64,000 nucleotides of DNA from Hyperoodon ampullatus (GCA_949752795.1 CATKHW010000281.1:124001-188000), one strand, 5' to 3'. Counted from the stretch's first letter, positions 48,674-62,580 are shown. Translations and numbers: made by a program. Notes: generated by a model not told the origin, from the sequence alone.

Positions 48674-50412
48674 AAGGGACTCAAAACCCCATATTTCCCG
48701 CAGAGGAATATATCTGACTAGTAAGAATCTTAAAACCTATGTATTGATATGTCTCCGTAAGGGAATCAAGTGTGTCTAGACTGGCATAAACATGGCAGCG
48801 AGAATCAGCTCAAACCCACTATAAAAAGGAATTTCAAAAACAAAACAAAAAAACTGTGAAATTCTTTAAAATTCCTTCAGGGTCTCTGATGAAACCTGGA
48901 ATGACCCTATCTACAATGACAGCTGGATGTGGCATAACGAGGGACACTTGGGACTGAGACGATTGGTGAGATTGGGTGAGCAAATGCAGACCCTTTAAAG
49001 CACAAATGCCTGGCACCCATTCCATGGGTCCCAACTCTCCAGGTTGAAGGGAATATTACTACAGCTATAACATATACGGGAAACCTAGAGAATGGACACA
49101 CTGTGAATACGAAAGGTTTCTAAAACTCAACTAATAGTCCCTCTCCTGGTGCTCCGGTTTGACTTTCCATCTGCTTTACTATCAACCTCCCAACTTGGAG
49201 AGACAGCCCCTTTAACCTCCTGGTTCGCACAGGTTGCCAATTTGGCAGAGGATGAAAGGGAATAGGGAGAACCAATGAGAGAGTAGCTGTTAGGCATTTG
49301 GACGGGCACATATCACTGTAATTTCCTGGCAGGAAGAAGAATTAACCAAAGTCTCAGCCCCCCACCGGGAACCTGTATAGGTCCTGAACCAAAATTTTGG
49401 ACTTGCGGTCTGCTCACAAAAAACGAGTTGAAAAATGGAGCTCAGGGGCACAGCAATTCCCAAACTGGCCGAGTAATAAAGGACAACTATCGTCCAAAAA
49501 TCTGTTGAGGGAAGGCAACGAGGCGGAATTGAAAGCGAGGCAGAATAGCAGGAAACAGATTTCAAGAGGTACGTTGGAATCGCCTTCAAAGCACAGGAAG
49601 AGGGGAACAACTTCGACAATGATGCACTTGGCCAAAAGGGGCGTATGCGTTTTCTCCTGAATATATTCAGGAGAAAACGCATACGCCCTTTTTGGAGAAG
49701 CAAGCAAGCGGGCAATGCAAATCTGCACTACAAAGAAGCATCACTTCCCACTGGTCAAAAGGGACATCCACAAATTGTGTAAAAACCAGAAAGGCAAGAC
49801 AGGCCCTGGAGAACAAGGAGCCTTGTTATGCTGATGGGCGGGATGTAAATTGCCAACTGCCTCTCTGGAGGAGTGCATTGTGTTCCCTAAAACAAGTAAA
49901 GAACAGAGCTACAGAGCCAAGGGCACTTCCAGTCTAGGGAATATACCTTGGGAAAACTGAAAATCAATAAGACAGAGCCACCCCAAAATTTAGGGCTGCA
50001 CTGCTTACAAGGACCTCAACTTGGGTACACCATAAATATCCCGGGAAATATAAAAATGGTTCAAAAAATAGTGGTATTTACGTACGAGGGAATATCCCTC
50101 AGCCATGAAATCAATGTCATAAGACCAGTAACAGCAAAATGGGTGGATTCAGGTACGATGATTCTAAGTGAAATAAGTCACAGAGAAAAATAAACATTTC
50201 ATAAGATATCACTTATGAAGATCCTGTAAACATGGCTACACTTGAACTGAGTTAGGAAAGAGAACAGTGTCTCACATTTAGAAAACACACTTATGCCTGC
50301 TTAAGGGGGAAGGAGAGATGGGGTGATGCATAAAACCAGAGTTTGATATAAGCACAGGTACCGTTCCAAACACCATCTATGGAATAGACAAGACCTACAC
50401 CTTCCTCAGTGA
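48674..50412 (+). repeat. Unit M29 (B1 copy)
   Basis: Palindrome 49627-49700 (aaaaggggcg, tttggagaag). A stop (gagaaaaataaac) ends the last ORF2 frame early; M23 lacks it, M27 shares it. Confidence 0.95.
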
Positions 50413-52151
50413 AAGGGACTCAAAACTCCATATTTCCCGCAGAGGAATATATCTGACTAGTAAGAATCTTAAAACCTATGTATTGATATGTCTCCAAAAG
50501 GGAATCAAGTGTGTCTAGACTGGCATAAACATGGCAGCGAGAATCAGCTCAAACCCACTATAAAAAGGAATTTCAAAAACAAAACCAAAAAACTGGGAAA
50601 TTCTTTACAATTCCTTCAGGGTCTCTGATGAAACCTGGAATGACCCTATCTACAACGACAGCTGGATGTGGCATAAGGAGGGACACTTGGGACTGAGAGG
50701 ATTGGTGAGATTGGGTGAGCACATGCAGACCCTTTAAAGCACAAATGCCTGGCACCCATTCCATGGGTCCCAACTCTCCAGGTTGAAGGGAATATTACTA
50801 CAGCTATAACATGTACGGGAAACCTAGAGAACGGACACACTGAGAATACGAAAGGTTTCTAAAACTCAACGAATAGTCCCTCTCCTGGTGCTCCGGTTTG
50901 ACTTTCCATCTGCTTTACTATCAACCTCCCAACTTGGAGAGACAGCCCCTTTAACCTCCTAGTTCGCACAGGTTGCCTATTTGGCAGAGGATGAAAGGGA
51001 AGAGGGAGAACCAATGAGAGAGTAGCTATTAGGCATTTGGACGGGCACATATCACTGTAATTTCCCGGCAGGAAGAGGAATTAACCAAAGTCTCAGCCCC
51101 CCACCGGGAACCAGCATAGGTCCTGAACCAAAATTTCAGACTTGCGGTCAGCTCACCAAAAACGAGTTGAAAAATGGAGCTCAGGGGCACAGCAATTCAC
51201 AAACTGGCCGAGTAATAAAGGAAAACTATCATCCAAAAATCTGTTGAGGGAAGGCAACGAGGCGGACTTGAATGCGAGGCAGAATAGCAGGAAACAGATT
51301 TCAAGAGGTACGTTGGAATCGCCTTTAAAGCACAGGAAGAGGGGCACAACTTCGACAATGATGCACTTGGCCAAAAAGGGCGTATGCATTTTCTCCTGAA
51401 TATATTCAGGAGAAAACGCATACGCCCTTTTTGGCCAAGCAAGCAAGCGGGCAATGCAAATCTGCACTACAAAGAAGTATCACTTCCCACCGGTCAAAAG
51501 GGACATCCACAAAATGTGTAAAAACCAGAAAGGAAAGACAGGCCCTGGAGAACAGGCAGCCTTGTTATGCTGATGGGCGGGATGTAAATTGCCAACTGCC
51601 TCTCTGGAGGAGTGCATTTTGTTTCCTAAAACAATTAAACAACAGAGCTAGAGAGCCAAGGGCACTTCTAGTCTAGGGAATATAACTTGGGAAAACTGAA
51701 AATCAATAAGACAGAGCAACCCCAAAATTTAGGGCTGCACTGCTTACAAGGACCTCAACTTGGGTACACCTTAAATGTCCCAGGAAATATAAAAATGGTT
51801 CAAAAAATTGTGGTACTTACGTACGATGGAATATCCCTCAGCCATGAAATCAATGTCATAAGACCAGTAGCAGCAAAATGGGTGGATTCAGGTACGATGA
51901 TTCTAAGTGAAATAAGTCACAGAGAAAAAGAAACTTATCATAAGATATCACTTATGAAGATCCTGTAAACATGGCTACACTTGAACTGAGTTAGGAAAGA
52001 GAACAGTGTCTCACATTTAGAAAACACTCTTATGCCTGCTTAAGGGGGAAGGAGAGGTGGGGTGATGCATAAAACCAGAGTTTGATATAAGCACAGGTAC
52101 CGTTCCAAAAACCAACTATGGAATAGACAAGACCTACACCTTCCTCAGTGA
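50413..52151 (+). repeat. Unit M30 (B2 copy)
   Basis: Palindrome 51366-51439. Keeps the A in ccccccaccggg that M24 lacks, and has ataacttggg in place of ataccttggg. Confidence 0.95.
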
Positions 52152-53889
52152 AAGGGACTCAGAACCCCATATTTCCCGCAGAGGAATATATCTGACTAGT
52201 AAGAATCTTAAAACCTATGTATTGATATGTCTCCGTAAGGGAATCAAGTGTGTCTAGACTGGCATAAACATGGCAGCGAGAATCAGCTCAAACCCACTAT
52301 AAAAAGGAATTTCAAAAACAAAACAAAAAAAGTGGGAAATTCTTTACAATTCCTTCAGGGTCTCTGATGAAACCTGGAATGACCATATCTACAACGACAG
52401 CTGGATGTGGCATAAGGTTGGACACTTGGGACTGAGAGGATTGGTGAGATTGGGTGAGCAAATGCAGACACTTTAAAGCAATAATGCATGGCACCCATTC
52501 CATGGGTCCCAACTCTCCAGGTTGAAGGGAATATTACTACAGCTATAACATGTACGGGAACCCTAGAGAACGGACACACTGTGAATACGAAAGTTTTCTA
52601 AAACTCAACGAATAGTCCGTCTCCTGGTGCTCCGGTTTGACTTTACACCAGCTTTACTATCATCCTCCCAACTTGGAGAGACAGCCCCTTTAACCTCCTG
52701 GTTCACACAGGTTGCCAATTTGGTAGAGGATGAAAGGGAAGAGGGAGAACCAATGAGAGAGTAGCTGTTAGGCATTTGAACGGGCACATATCACTGTAAT
52801 TTCCCGGCAGGAAGAAGAATTAACCAAAGTCTAAGCCCCCCACCGGGAACTAGCATAGGTCCTGAACCAAAATTTCGGACTTGCTGTCAGCTCACCAAAA
52901 ACGAGTTGAAAATTGGAGCTCAGGGGCACAGCAATTCACAAACTGGCCGAGTAATAAAGGACAACTATCGTCCAAAAATCTGTTGATGGAAGGCAACGAG
53001 GGGGACTTTAAAGCGAGGCAGAATCGCAGGAAACAGATTTCAAGAGGTACGTTGGAATCACCTTTAAAGCACAGGAAGAGGGGCACAACTTCGACAATGA
53101 TGCACTTGGCCAAAAAGGGCGTATGCGTTTTCTCCTGAATATATTCAGGAGAAAACGCATACGCCCTTTTTGCCCAAGCAAGCAAGCGGGCAATGCAAAT
53201 CTGCACTACAAAGAAATATCACTTCCCACCGGTCAAAAGGGACATCCACAAAATGTGTAAAAACCAGAATAGGAAGACAGGCCCCGGAGAACAGGGAGCC
53301 TTGTTATGCTGTTGGGCGAGATGTAAATTGCCAACTGCCTCTCTGGAGCAGTGCTTTGTGTTCCCTAAAACAAGTAAACAACAGAGCTACAGAGCCAAGG
53401 GAACTTCCAGTCTAGGGAATATACCTTGGGAAAACTGAAAATAAATAAGGCAGAGCCACCCAAAAATTTAGGGCTGCACTGCTTACAAGGACCTCAACTT
53501 GGGTACACCTTAAATATCCCAGGAAATATAAAAATGGTTCAAAAATTGTGGTACTTACGTACGATGGAATATCCCTCAGCCATGAAGTCAATGTCATAAG
53601 ATCAGTAGCAGCAAAATGGGTGGATTCAGGTACGATGATTCTAAGTGAAATAAGTCACACAGAAAAAGAAACTTAGCATAAGATATCACTTATGAAGATC
53701 CTGTAAACATGGCTACACTTGAACTGAGTTAGGAAAGAGAACAGTGTCTCACATTTAGAAAACACTCTTATGCCTGCTTAAGGGGGAAGGAGAGGTGGGG
53801 TGATGCATAAAACCAGAGTTTGATATAAGCACAGGTACCGTTCCAAAAACCATCTATTGAATAGACAAGACCTACACCTTCCTCAGTGA
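52152..53889 (+). repeat. Unit M31 (B3 copy)
   Basis: Palindrome 53105-53178 (tttgcccaag). Differs from M25 by a few bases, for example gttgatggaagg and aaacagatttc. Confidence 0.95.
53193..53438 (+). pseudogene. L1 ORF2 frame open for 81 codons (M31)
   Basis: This is the HOR B partner of the stretch in M25, with the same stop-free ctgttggg variant and the same one-base loss downstream (tcaaaaattg near 53,540). Its openness is inherited through duplication, not independent evidence of constraint. Confidence 0.8.
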
Positions 53890-55628
53890 AAGGGACTCAA
53901 AACCGCATATTTCCCGCAGAGGAATATATCTCACTAGTAAGAATCTTAAAACCTATGTATTGATATGTCTCCATAAGGGAATCAAGTGTGTCTAGACTGG
54001 CATAAACATGGCAGCGAGAATCAGCTCAAACACACTCTAAAAAGGAATTTCAAAAACAAAACGAAAAAACTGGGAAATTCTTTACAATTCCTTAAGGGTC
54101 TCTGATGAAAACTGGAATGACCCTATCTACAACGACAGCTGGATGTGGCATAAGGCTGGACACTTGGGACTGAGAGGATTGGTGAGATTGGGTGAGCAAA
54201 TTCAGACCCTTTAAAGCACCAATGCCTGGCACACATTCCATGGGTCCCAACTCTCCAGGTTGAAGGGAATATTACTACAGCTGCAACATGTATGGGAAAC
54301 CTAGAGAACGGACACACAGTGAATACGAAAGGTTTCTAAAACTCAACGAATTGTCGCTATCCTGGTGCTCCGGTTTGACTTTCCATCTGCTTTACTATCA
54401 ATCTCCCAACTTGGAGAGACAGCCCCTTTAACCTCCTGGTTCGCACAGGTTGTCAATTTGGCAGAGGATGAAAGGGAAGAGGGAGAACCAATGAGAGAGT
54501 AGCTGTTAGGCATTTGGACGGGCACATATCACTGTAATTTCCCGGCAGGAAGAAGAATTAACCAAAGTCTCAGCCACCCACCGGGAACCAGTATAGGTCC
54601 TGAACCAAAATTTTGGACTTGCGGTCAGCTCTCCAAAAACGAGTTGAAAAATGGAGCTCAGGGGCACAGCAATTCACACACTGGCCGAGTAATAAAGGAC
54701 AACTATCGTCCAAAGATCTGTTGAGGGAAGGCAATGAGGCGGACCTGAAAGCGAGGCAGAATAGCAGGAAACAGATTTCAAGAGGTACGTTGGAATCGCC
54801 TTTAAAGCACAGGAGGAGGGGCACAAGTTCGACAATGATGCACTTGGCCGAATAGGGCGTATGCGTTTTCTCCTGAATATATTCAGGAGAAAACGCATAC
54901 GCCCTTTTTGGCCAAGCAAGCAAGCGGGCAATGCAAATCTGCACTACAAAGAAGTATCACTTCCCACCGGTCAAAAGGGATATGCACAAAATGTGTAAAA
55001 ACCAGAAAGGCAAGACAGGCCCTGGAGAACAGGGAGCCTTGTTATGCTGATGGGCGGGATGTAAATTGCCAACTGCCTCTCTGGAGGAGTGCATTGTGTT
55101 CCCTAAAACTAGTAAAGAACAGAGCTACAGAGCCAAGGGCACTTCCAGTCTAGGGAATATACCTTGGGAAAACTGAAAATCAATAAGACAGAGCCACCCC
55201 AAAATTTAGGTCTGCACTGCTCACAAGGACCTCAATTTGGGTACACCTTAAATATCCCAGGAAATATAAAAATGGTTCAAAAAATTGTGGTACTTACATA
55301 CGATGGAATATCCCTCAGCCATGAAATCAATGTCATAAGACCAGTAGCAGTAAAATGGGTGGATTCAGGTATGATGATTCTAAGTGAAATAAGTCACACA
55401 GAAAAAGAGACTTATCATAAGATATCACTTATGAAGATCCTGTAAACATGGCTACACTTGAACTGAGTTAGGAAAGAGAACAGTGTCTCACATTTAGAAA
55501 ACACTCTTATGCCTGCTTAAGTGGGAAGGAGAGGTGGGGTGATGCATAAAACCAGAGTTTGATATAAGCACAGGTACCGTTCCAAAAACCAACTATGGAA
55601 TAGACAAGACCTACACCTTCCTCAGTGA
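53890..55628 (+). repeat. Unit M32 (B4 copy)
   Basis: Palindrome 54843-54916 (ggccgaatagggcg). Has gatatgcacaaaatg and caagttcgac as private changes relative to M26. Confidence 0.95.
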
Positions 55629-57367
55629 AAGGGACTCAAAACCCCATATTTCCCGCAGAGGAATATATCTGACTAGTAAGAATCTTAAAACCTATGTATT
55701 GATATGTCTCCGTAAGGGAATCAAGTGTGTCTAGACTGGCATAAACATGGCAGCGAGAATCAGCTCAAACCCACTATAAAAAGGAATTTCAAAAACAAAA
55801 CAAAAAAACTGCGAAATTCTTTACAATTCCTTCAGGGTCTCTGATGAAACCTGGAATGACCCTATCTACAATGACAGCTGGATGTGGCATAAGGAGGGAC
55901 ACTTGGGACTGAGACGATTGGTGAGATTGGGTGCGCAAATGCAGACCCTTTAAAGCACAAATGCCTGGCACCCATTCCATGGGTCCCAACTCTCCAGGTT
56001 GAAGGGAATATTACTACAGATATAACATGTACGGGAAACATAGAGAACGGACACACTGTGAATACGAAAGGTTTCTAAAACTCAACGAATAGTCCCTCTC
56101 CTGGTGCTCCGGTTTGACTTTCCATCTGCTTTACTATCAACCTCCCAACTTGGAAAGACAGCCCCTTTAACCTCCTGGTTCGCACAGGTTGCCAATTTGG
56201 CAGAGGATGAAATGGAAGAGGGAGAACCAATGAGAGAGTAGCTGTTAGGCATTTGGACGGGCACATATCACTGTAATTTCCCGGCAGGAAGAAGAATTAA
56301 GCAAAGTCTCAGCCACCCACCGGGAACCAGTATAGGTCCTGAACCAAAGTTTTGGACTTGCGGTCAGCTCACCAAAAAAGAGTTGAAAAATGGAGCTCAG
56401 GGACACAGCAATTCACAAACTGGCCGAGTAATAAAGGACAACTATCGTCCAAAAATCTGTTGAGGGAAGGCAACGAGTTGGACTTGAATGCGAGGCAGAA
56501 TAGCAGGAAACAGATTTCAAGAGGTACGTTGGAATCGCCTTTAAAGCACAGGAAGAGGGGCCCAACTTCGACAATGATGCACTTGGCCAAAAAGGGCGTA
56601 TGCGTTTTCTCCTGAATATATTCAGGAGAAAACGCATACGCCCTTTTTGGCCAAGCAAGCAAGCGGGCAATGCAAATCTGCACTACAAAGAAGTATCACT
56701 TCCCACCGGTCAAAAGGGACATCCACAAAATGTGTAAAAACCAGAAAGGCAAGACAGGCCCTGGAGAACAGGGAGCCTTTTTATGCTGATGGGTGGGATG
56801 TAAATTGCCAACTGCCTCTCTGGAGGAGTGCATTGTGTTACCTAAAACAAATAAACAACGGAGCTACAGAGCCAAGGGCACTTCCATTCTAGGGAATATA
56901 CCTTGGGAAAACTGAAAATCAATAAGACAGAGCCACCCCAAAATTTAGGGCTGCACTGCTTACAAGGACCTCAACTTGGGTACACCTTAAATATCCCAGG
57001 AAATATAAAAATGTTTCAGAAAATTGTGGTACTTACGTACGATGGAATATCCCTCAGCCATGAAATCAATGTCATAAGACCAGTAGCAGCAAAATGGGTG
57101 GATTCAGGTACGATGATCCTAAGTGAAATAAGTCACACAGAAAAAGAAACTTATCATAAGATATCACTTATGAAGATCCTGTAAACATGGCTACACTTGA
57201 ACTGAGTTAGGAAAGAGAACAGTGTCTCACATTTAGAAAACACTCTTATGCCTGCTTAAGTGGGAAGGAGAGTTGGGGTGCTGCATAAAACCAGAGTTTA
57301 ATATAAGCACAGGTACTGTTCCAAAAACCAACTATGGAATAGACAAGAACTACACCTTCCTCAGTGA
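55629..57367 (+). repeat. Unit M33 (B5 start, C-type end)
   Basis: Follows M27 to about 56,475 and then takes on C-series features (gttacctaaaac, caacggagc, gtgctgcataaaa). This is the junction between HOR B and HOR C. Palindrome 56582-56655, perfect. Confidence 0.94.
56582..56655. mobile_element. Perfect 74-bp palindrome (M33)
   Basis: Both arms match fully. It lies just right of the point where HOR B similarity to M27 ends (about 56,475), in the part of M33 that starts to resemble the C series. Confidence 0.9.
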
Positions 57368-59105
57368 AAGGGACTCAAAACCCCATATTTCCCGCAGAGG
57401 AATATATCTGACTAATAAGAATCTTAAAACCTATATATTGATATGTCTCCGTAAGGGAATCAAGTGTGTCTAGACTGGCATAAACATGGCAGCGAGAATC
57501 AGCTCAAACCCACTATAAAAAGGAGTTTCAAAAACAAATCAAAAAACTGGGATATTCTTTACAATTCCTTCAGGGTCTCTGATGAAACCTGGAATGACCC
57601 TATCTACAACGACAGCTGGATGTGGCATAAGGCTGGACACTTGGGACTGACAGCATTGGTGAGATTGGGTGAGCAAATGCAGACCCTTTAAAGAACAAAT
57701 GCCTGGCACCCATTCCATGGGTCCCAACTCTCCAGGTTGAAGGGAATATTACTACACCTATAACATGTACGGGAAACCTAGAGAACGGACACACTGTGAA
57801 TACGAAAGGTTTCTAAAGCTCAACGAATAGTCCCTCTCCTGGTGCTCCGGTTTGACTTTCCATCTGCTTTACTATCAACCTCCCAACTTGGAGAGACAGC
57901 CCCTTTAACCTCCTGGTTCGCACACGTTGCCAATTTGGCAGAGGATGAAAGAGAAGAGGGAGAACCAATGAGAGAGTAGCTGTTAGGCATTTGGACGGGC
58001 ACATATCACTGTAATTTCCCGGCAGGAAGAAGAATTAACAAAAGTCTCAGCCACCCACCGGGAACCAGCATAGGTCCTGAACCAAAATTTTGGACTTGCG
58101 GTCAGCTCACCAAAAACGAGTTGAAAAATGGAGCTCAGGGGCACAGCAATTCACAAACTGGCCGAGTAATAAAGGACAACTATCGTCCAAAAATCTGTTG
58201 AGGGAAGGCAACGAGGCGGACTTGAATGCGAGGCAGAATAGCAGGAAACAGATTTCAAGAGGTACGTTGGAATCGCCTTTAAAGCACAGGAAGAGGGGCA
58301 CAACTTCGACAATGATGCACTTGGCCAAAAAGGGCGTATGCGTTTTCTCCTGAATATATTCAGGAGAAAACGCATACGCACTTTTTGGCCAAGCAAGCAA
58401 GCGGGCAATGCAAATCTGCACTACAAAGAAGTATCACTTCCCACCGGTCAAAAGGGAAGTCCACAAAATGTGAAAAAACCAGAAAGGCAAGACAGGCCCT
58501 GGAGAACAGGGAGCCTTGTTATACTTATGGGCGGGATGTAAATTGCCAACTGCCTCTCTGGAGGAGTGCATTGTGTTACCTAAAACAAGTAAACAACGGA
58601 GCTACAGAGCCAAGGGCACTTCCAGTCTAGGGAATATACCTTGGGAAAACTGAAAATCAATAAGACAGAGCCACCCCAAAATTTAGGGCTGCACTGCTTA
58701 CAAGGACCTCAACTTGGGTACACCTTAAATATCCCAGGGAATATAAAAATGGTTCAAAAAATTGTGGTACTTACATACGATGGAATATCCCTCAGCCATG
58801 AAATCAATGTCATAAGACCAGTAGCAGCAAAATGGGTGGATTCAGGTACGATGATCCTAAGTGAAATAAGTCACACAGAAAAAGAAACTTATCATAAGAT
58901 ATCACTTATGAAGATCCTGTACACATGGCTACACTTGAACTGAGTTAGGAAAGAGAACAGTGTCTCACATTTAGAAAACACTCTTAAGCCTGCTTAAGTG
59001 GGAAGGAGAGGTGGGGTGATGCATAAAACCAGAGTTTGATATAAGCACAGGTACCGTTCCAAAAACCAACTATGGAATAGACAAGACCTACACCTTCCTC
59101 TGTGA
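57368..59105 (+). repeat. Unit M34 (type C1)
   Basis: Palindrome 58320-58393, one right-arm mismatch (gcatacgcact). ORF2-equivalent stop lost (ctgtacacatgg). Markers: actaataagaatc, ggagtttcaaaaac, actgacagcattgg, ttatacttatggg. Confidence 0.95.
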
Positions 59106-60842
59106 AAGGGACTCAAAACCCCATATTTCCCGCAGAGGAGTATATCTGACTAGTAAGAATCTTAAAACCTATATATTGATATGTCTCCGTAAGGGAATCA
59201 AGTGTGTCTAGACTGGCATAAACATGGCAGCGAGAATCAGCTCAAACCCACTATAAAAAGGAGTTTCAAAAACAAAACAAAAAACTGGGAAATTCTTTAC
59301 AATTCCTTCAGGGTCTCTGATGAAACCTGGAATGACCTATCTACAATGACACCTGGATGTGGCATAACGAGGGACACTTGGGACTGAGACGATTGGTGAG
59401 ATTGGGTGAGCAAATGCAGACCCTTTAAAGCACAAATGCCTGGCACCCATTCCATGGGTCCCAACTCTCCAGGTTGAAGGGAATATTACCACAGCTATAA
59501 CATGTACGGGAAACCTAGAGAACAGACACACTGTGAATACGAAAGTTTTCTAAAACTCAACGAATAGTCCCTGTCCTGGTGCTCTGGTTTGACTTTCCAT
59601 CTGTTTTACTATCAACCTCCCAAATTGGAGAGACAGCCCCTTTAACCTCCTGGTTCGCACAGGTTGCCAATTTGGCAGAGGATGAAAGGGAAGAGGGAGA
59701 ACCAATGAGAGAGTAGCTGTTAGGCATTTGGACGGGCACATATCACTGGAATTTCCCGGCAGGAAGAAGAATTAAGCAAAGTCTCAGCCACCCACAGGGA
59801 ACCAGTATAGGTCCCAAACCAAAATTTTGGACTTGCGGTCCGCTCACCAAAAACGAGTTGAAAAATGGAGCTCAGGGGCACAGCAATTCACAAACTGGCC
59901 GAGTAATAAAGGACAACTATCGTCCAAAAATCTGTTGAGGGAAGGCAACGAGGCGGACTTGAAAGCGAGGCAGAATAGCAGGAAACAGATTTCAAGAGGT
60001 ACGTTGGAATCGCCTTTAAAGCACAGGAAGAGGGGCACAACTTCGACAATGATGCACTTGGCCAAAAAGGGCGTATGCGTTTTCTCCTGAATATATTCAG
60101 GAGAAAACGCATACGCCCTTTTTGGCCAAGCAAGCAAGCGGGCAATGCAAATCTGCACTACAAAGAAGTATCACTTCCCACCGGTCAACAGGGACATCCA
60201 CAAAATGTGTAAAAACCAGAAAGGTAAGACAGGCCCTGGAGAACAGGGAGCCTTGTTATGCTGATGGGCGGGATGTAAATTGCCAACTGCCTCTCTGGAG
60301 GAGTGCATTCTGTTACCTAAAACAAGTAAACAATGGAGCTACAGAGCCAAGGGCACTTCCAGTCTAGGGAATATACCTTGGGAAAACTGAAAATCAATAA
60401 GGCAGAGCCACCCCAAAATTTAGGGCTGCACTGCTTACAAGGACGTCAACTTGGGTACACCTTAAATATGCCAGGAAATATAAAAATGGTTCAAAAAATT
60501 GTGGTACTTACGTACGATGGAATATCCCTCAGCCATGAAATCAATGTCATAAGACCAGTAGCAGCAAAATGGGTGGATTCAGGTACGATGATTCTAAGTG
60601 AAATAAGTCACACAGAAAAAGAAACTTATCATAAGATATCACTTATGAAGATCCTGTAAAAATGGCTACACTTGAACTGAGTTAGGAAAGAGAGCAGTGT
60701 CTCGCATTTAGAAAACACTCTTATGCCTGCTTTAGGGGGAAGGAGAGGTGGGGTGCTGCATAAAACCAGAGTTTAATATAAGCACAGGTACTGTTCCAAA
60801 AACCAACTATGGAATAGACAAGACCTACACCTTCCTCAGTGA
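59106..60842 (+). repeat. Unit M35 (type C2)
   Basis: Preceded by cctctgtgaaagg. Palindrome 60057-60130, perfect. Markers: gaacagacac (CpG lost), tcccaaattgg, gtcccaaacc, ggtccgctcacc, gtcaacaggg. Confidence 0.95.
60057..60130. mobile_element. Perfect 74-bp palindrome (M35), reference copy
   Basis: I use this copy as the reference: centre between 60,093 and 60,094, aatatatt in the middle, outer ends cttggcc and ggccaag. The first dozen bases after the leading c (ttggccaaaaag) are, from memory, the same as the inner part of a mariner terminal inverted repeat common in ruminant genomes. The later tttt-run position also fits. The two-arm, no-spacer layout parallels the human mariner MITE MADE1. 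Confidence 0.8.
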
Positions 60843-62580
60843 AAGGGACTCAAAACCCCATATTTCCCACAGAGGAATATATCTGACTAATAAGAATCTT
60901 AAAACCTATATATTGATATGTCTCCGTAAGGGAATCAAGTGTGTCTAGACTGGCATAAACATGGCAGCGAGAATCAGCTCAAACCCACTATAAAAAGGAG
61001 TTTCAAAAACAAATCAAAAAACTGGGATATTCTTTACAATTCCTTCAGGGTCTCTGATGAAACCTGGAATGACCCTATCTACAACGACAGCTGGATGTGG
61101 CATAAGGCTGGACACTTGGGACTGACAGCATTGGTGAGATTGGGTGAGCAAATGCAGACCCTTTAAAGAACAAATGCCTGGCACCCATTCCATGGGTCCC
61201 AACTCTCCAGGTTGAAGGGAATATTACTACACCTATAACATGTACGGGAAACCTAGAGAACGGACACACTGTGAATACGAAAGGTTTCTAAAATTCAACG
61301 AATAGTCCCTCTCCTGGTGCTCCGGTTTGACTTTCCATCTGCTTTACTATCAACCTCCCAACTTGGAGAGACAGCCCCATTAACCTCCTGGTTCGCACAC
61401 GTTGCCAATTTGGCAGAGGATGAAAGAGAAGAGGGAGAACCAATGAGAGAGTAGCTGTTAGGCATTTGAACGGGCACATATCACTGTAATTTCCCGGCAG
61501 GAAGAAGAATTAACCAAAGACTCAGCCACCCACCGGGAACCAGCATAGGTCCTGAACCAAAATTTTGGACTTGCGGTCAGCTCACCAAAAACGAGTTGAA
61601 AAATGGAGCTCAGGGGCACAGCAATTCACAAACTGGCCGAGTAATAAAGGACAACTATCGTCCAAAAATCTGTTGAGGGAAGGCAACGAGGCGGACTTGA
61701 AAGCGAGGCAGAATAGCAGGAAACAGATTTCAAGAGGTACGTTGGAATCGCCTTTAAAGCACAGGAAGAGGGGCACAACTTCGACAATGATGCACTTGGC
61801 CAAAAAGGGCGTATGCGTTTTCTCCTGAATATATTCAGGAGAAAACGCATACGCACTTTTTGGCCAAGCAAGCAAGCGGGCAATGCAAATCTGCACTACA
61901 AAGAAGTATCACTTCCCACCGGTCAAAAGGGAAGTCCACAAAATGTGAAAAAACCAGAAAGGCAAGACAGGCCCTGGAGAACAGGGAGCCTTGTTATACT
62001 TATGGGCGGGATGTAAATTGCCAACTGCCTCTCTGGAGGAGTGCATTGTGTTACCTAAAACAAGTAAACAACGGAGCTACAGAGCCAAGGGCACTTCCAG
62101 TCTAGGGAATATACCTTGGGAAAACTGAAAATCAATAAGACAGAGCCACCCCAAAATTTAGGGCTGCACTGCTTACAAGGACCTCAACTTGGGTACACCT
62201 TAAATATCCCAGGAAATATAAAAATGGTTCAAAAAATTGTGGTACTTTCATACGATGGAATATCCCTCAGCCATGAAATCAATGTCATAAGACCAGTAGC
62301 AGCAAAATGGGTGGATTCAGGTACGATGATCCTAAGTGAAATAAGTCACACAGAAAAAGAAACTTATCATAAGATATCACTTATGAAGATCCTGTACACA
62401 TGGCTACACTTGAACTGAGTTAGGAAAGAGAACAGTGTCTCACATTTAGAAAACACTCTTATGCCTGCTTAAGTGGGAAGGAGAGGTGGGGTGATGCATA
62501 AAACCAGAGTTTGATATAAGCACAGGTACCGTTCCAAAAACCAACTATGGAATAGACAAGACCTACACCTTCCTCTGTGA
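60843..62580 (+). repeat. Unit M36 (C1 copy)
   Basis: Palindrome 61795-61868 (gcatacgcact, as M34). Private changes include tgtggtactttcatacg, ccccattaacc and gcatttgaacggg. Confidence 0.95.

Larger units (their letters stand above)
48674..56475 (+). repeat. Higher-order repeat B, copy 2 (truncated)
   Basis: This is the second copy of the six-unit series. M24 and M30 differ at only four or five sites in 1,738 bp, including one missing base in a C run near 40,673. That one-base difference moves the offset from 10,430 to 10,431. The copy gives way to the C-type series inside M33. Confidence 0.9.
57368..60842 (+). repeat. Higher-order repeat C, copy 1 (dimer, 3,475 bp)
   Basis: M34 and M35 recur as M36 and M37 at exactly 3,475 bp. 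The shared tract probably begins in the end of M33: ggggtgctgcataaaa near 57,275 is also found near 60,750 and nowhere else. All C-type second halves, M33 included, carry the marker gttacctaaaac in place of gttccctaaaac. Confidence 0.92.
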
